Below are positions 12,767 through 12,767 of a stretch of 12,767 nucleotides of DNA, piece after piece. The notes below the pieces were generated by a model. It ran no database searches and was not told where the DNA came from. It saw nothing but the letters and a program-made list of their open reading frames with translations. The position numbers were made by a program, and so were the translations under genes. Within the stretch, counting starts at the first letter, position 1; each line of letters opens with the position of its first letter. Source of the DNA: an uncultured Clostridia bacterium (GTDB lineage Bacteria; Bacillota; Clostridia; Christensenellales; Borkfalkiaceae); the NCBI GenBank assembly GCA_947587775.1, contig CANPYD010000015.1, positions 1 to 12,767 on the forward strand, given 5' to 3'.

Positions 12767-12767
12767 G

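Overview
The window looks like a GC-rich chromosomal segment from a Bacillota (Clostridia-type) bacterium, probably an uncultured gut lineage related to Christensenellales. This assignment is inference. It rests on the short Gram-positive-type GyrB (637 aa), the presence of lepA and hemW close together on one strand (neighbours in many Bacillota), strong AAGGAG ribosome binding sites, and intergenic gaps packed with small palindromic repeats of a kind I associate with such genomes.

Left part, + strand (1-4472): the 3' three quarters of lepA (cut by the window edge), then about 1.15 kb of repeats led by three 205-bp tandem units. A 101-residue alkyltransferase-like gene follows, then a broken DUF559 endonuclease gene whose 3' end is replaced by three 62/63-bp repeats, then intact hemW. 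A bidirectional terminator separates hemW from the convergent genes on its right.

Middle, - strand (4530-7183): a membrane protein with a zinc ribbon, a proline-rich linker and a duplicated DUF898-like domain, and an AAA_14/DUF4143 ATPase. Each has a near-consensus sigma-A promoter. The -35 box of the ATPase promoter lies in the loop of a terminator hairpin.

Right part, - strand (7742-12485): gyrB followed by gyrA, the two subunits of DNA gyrase (A2B2), which introduces negative supercoils. The 280-bp gap between them is mostly REP-like palindromes. The gyrB leader, just downstream of a good promoter, carries a 29-nt perfectly alternating purine-pyrimidine tract containing a 20-bp perfect palindrome.

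The protein-coding genes belong to known families. The unusual content is in the non-coding DNA: a repeat family (205-bp units plus a distant relative at 7550-7690) whose hairpins keep their pairing while their sequence changes, composite palindromic elements shared between distant gaps, and the possible supercoiling-sensitive leader of gyrB. I saw no CRISPR array, transposase, tRNA or rRNA, and no complete new multi-gene system.
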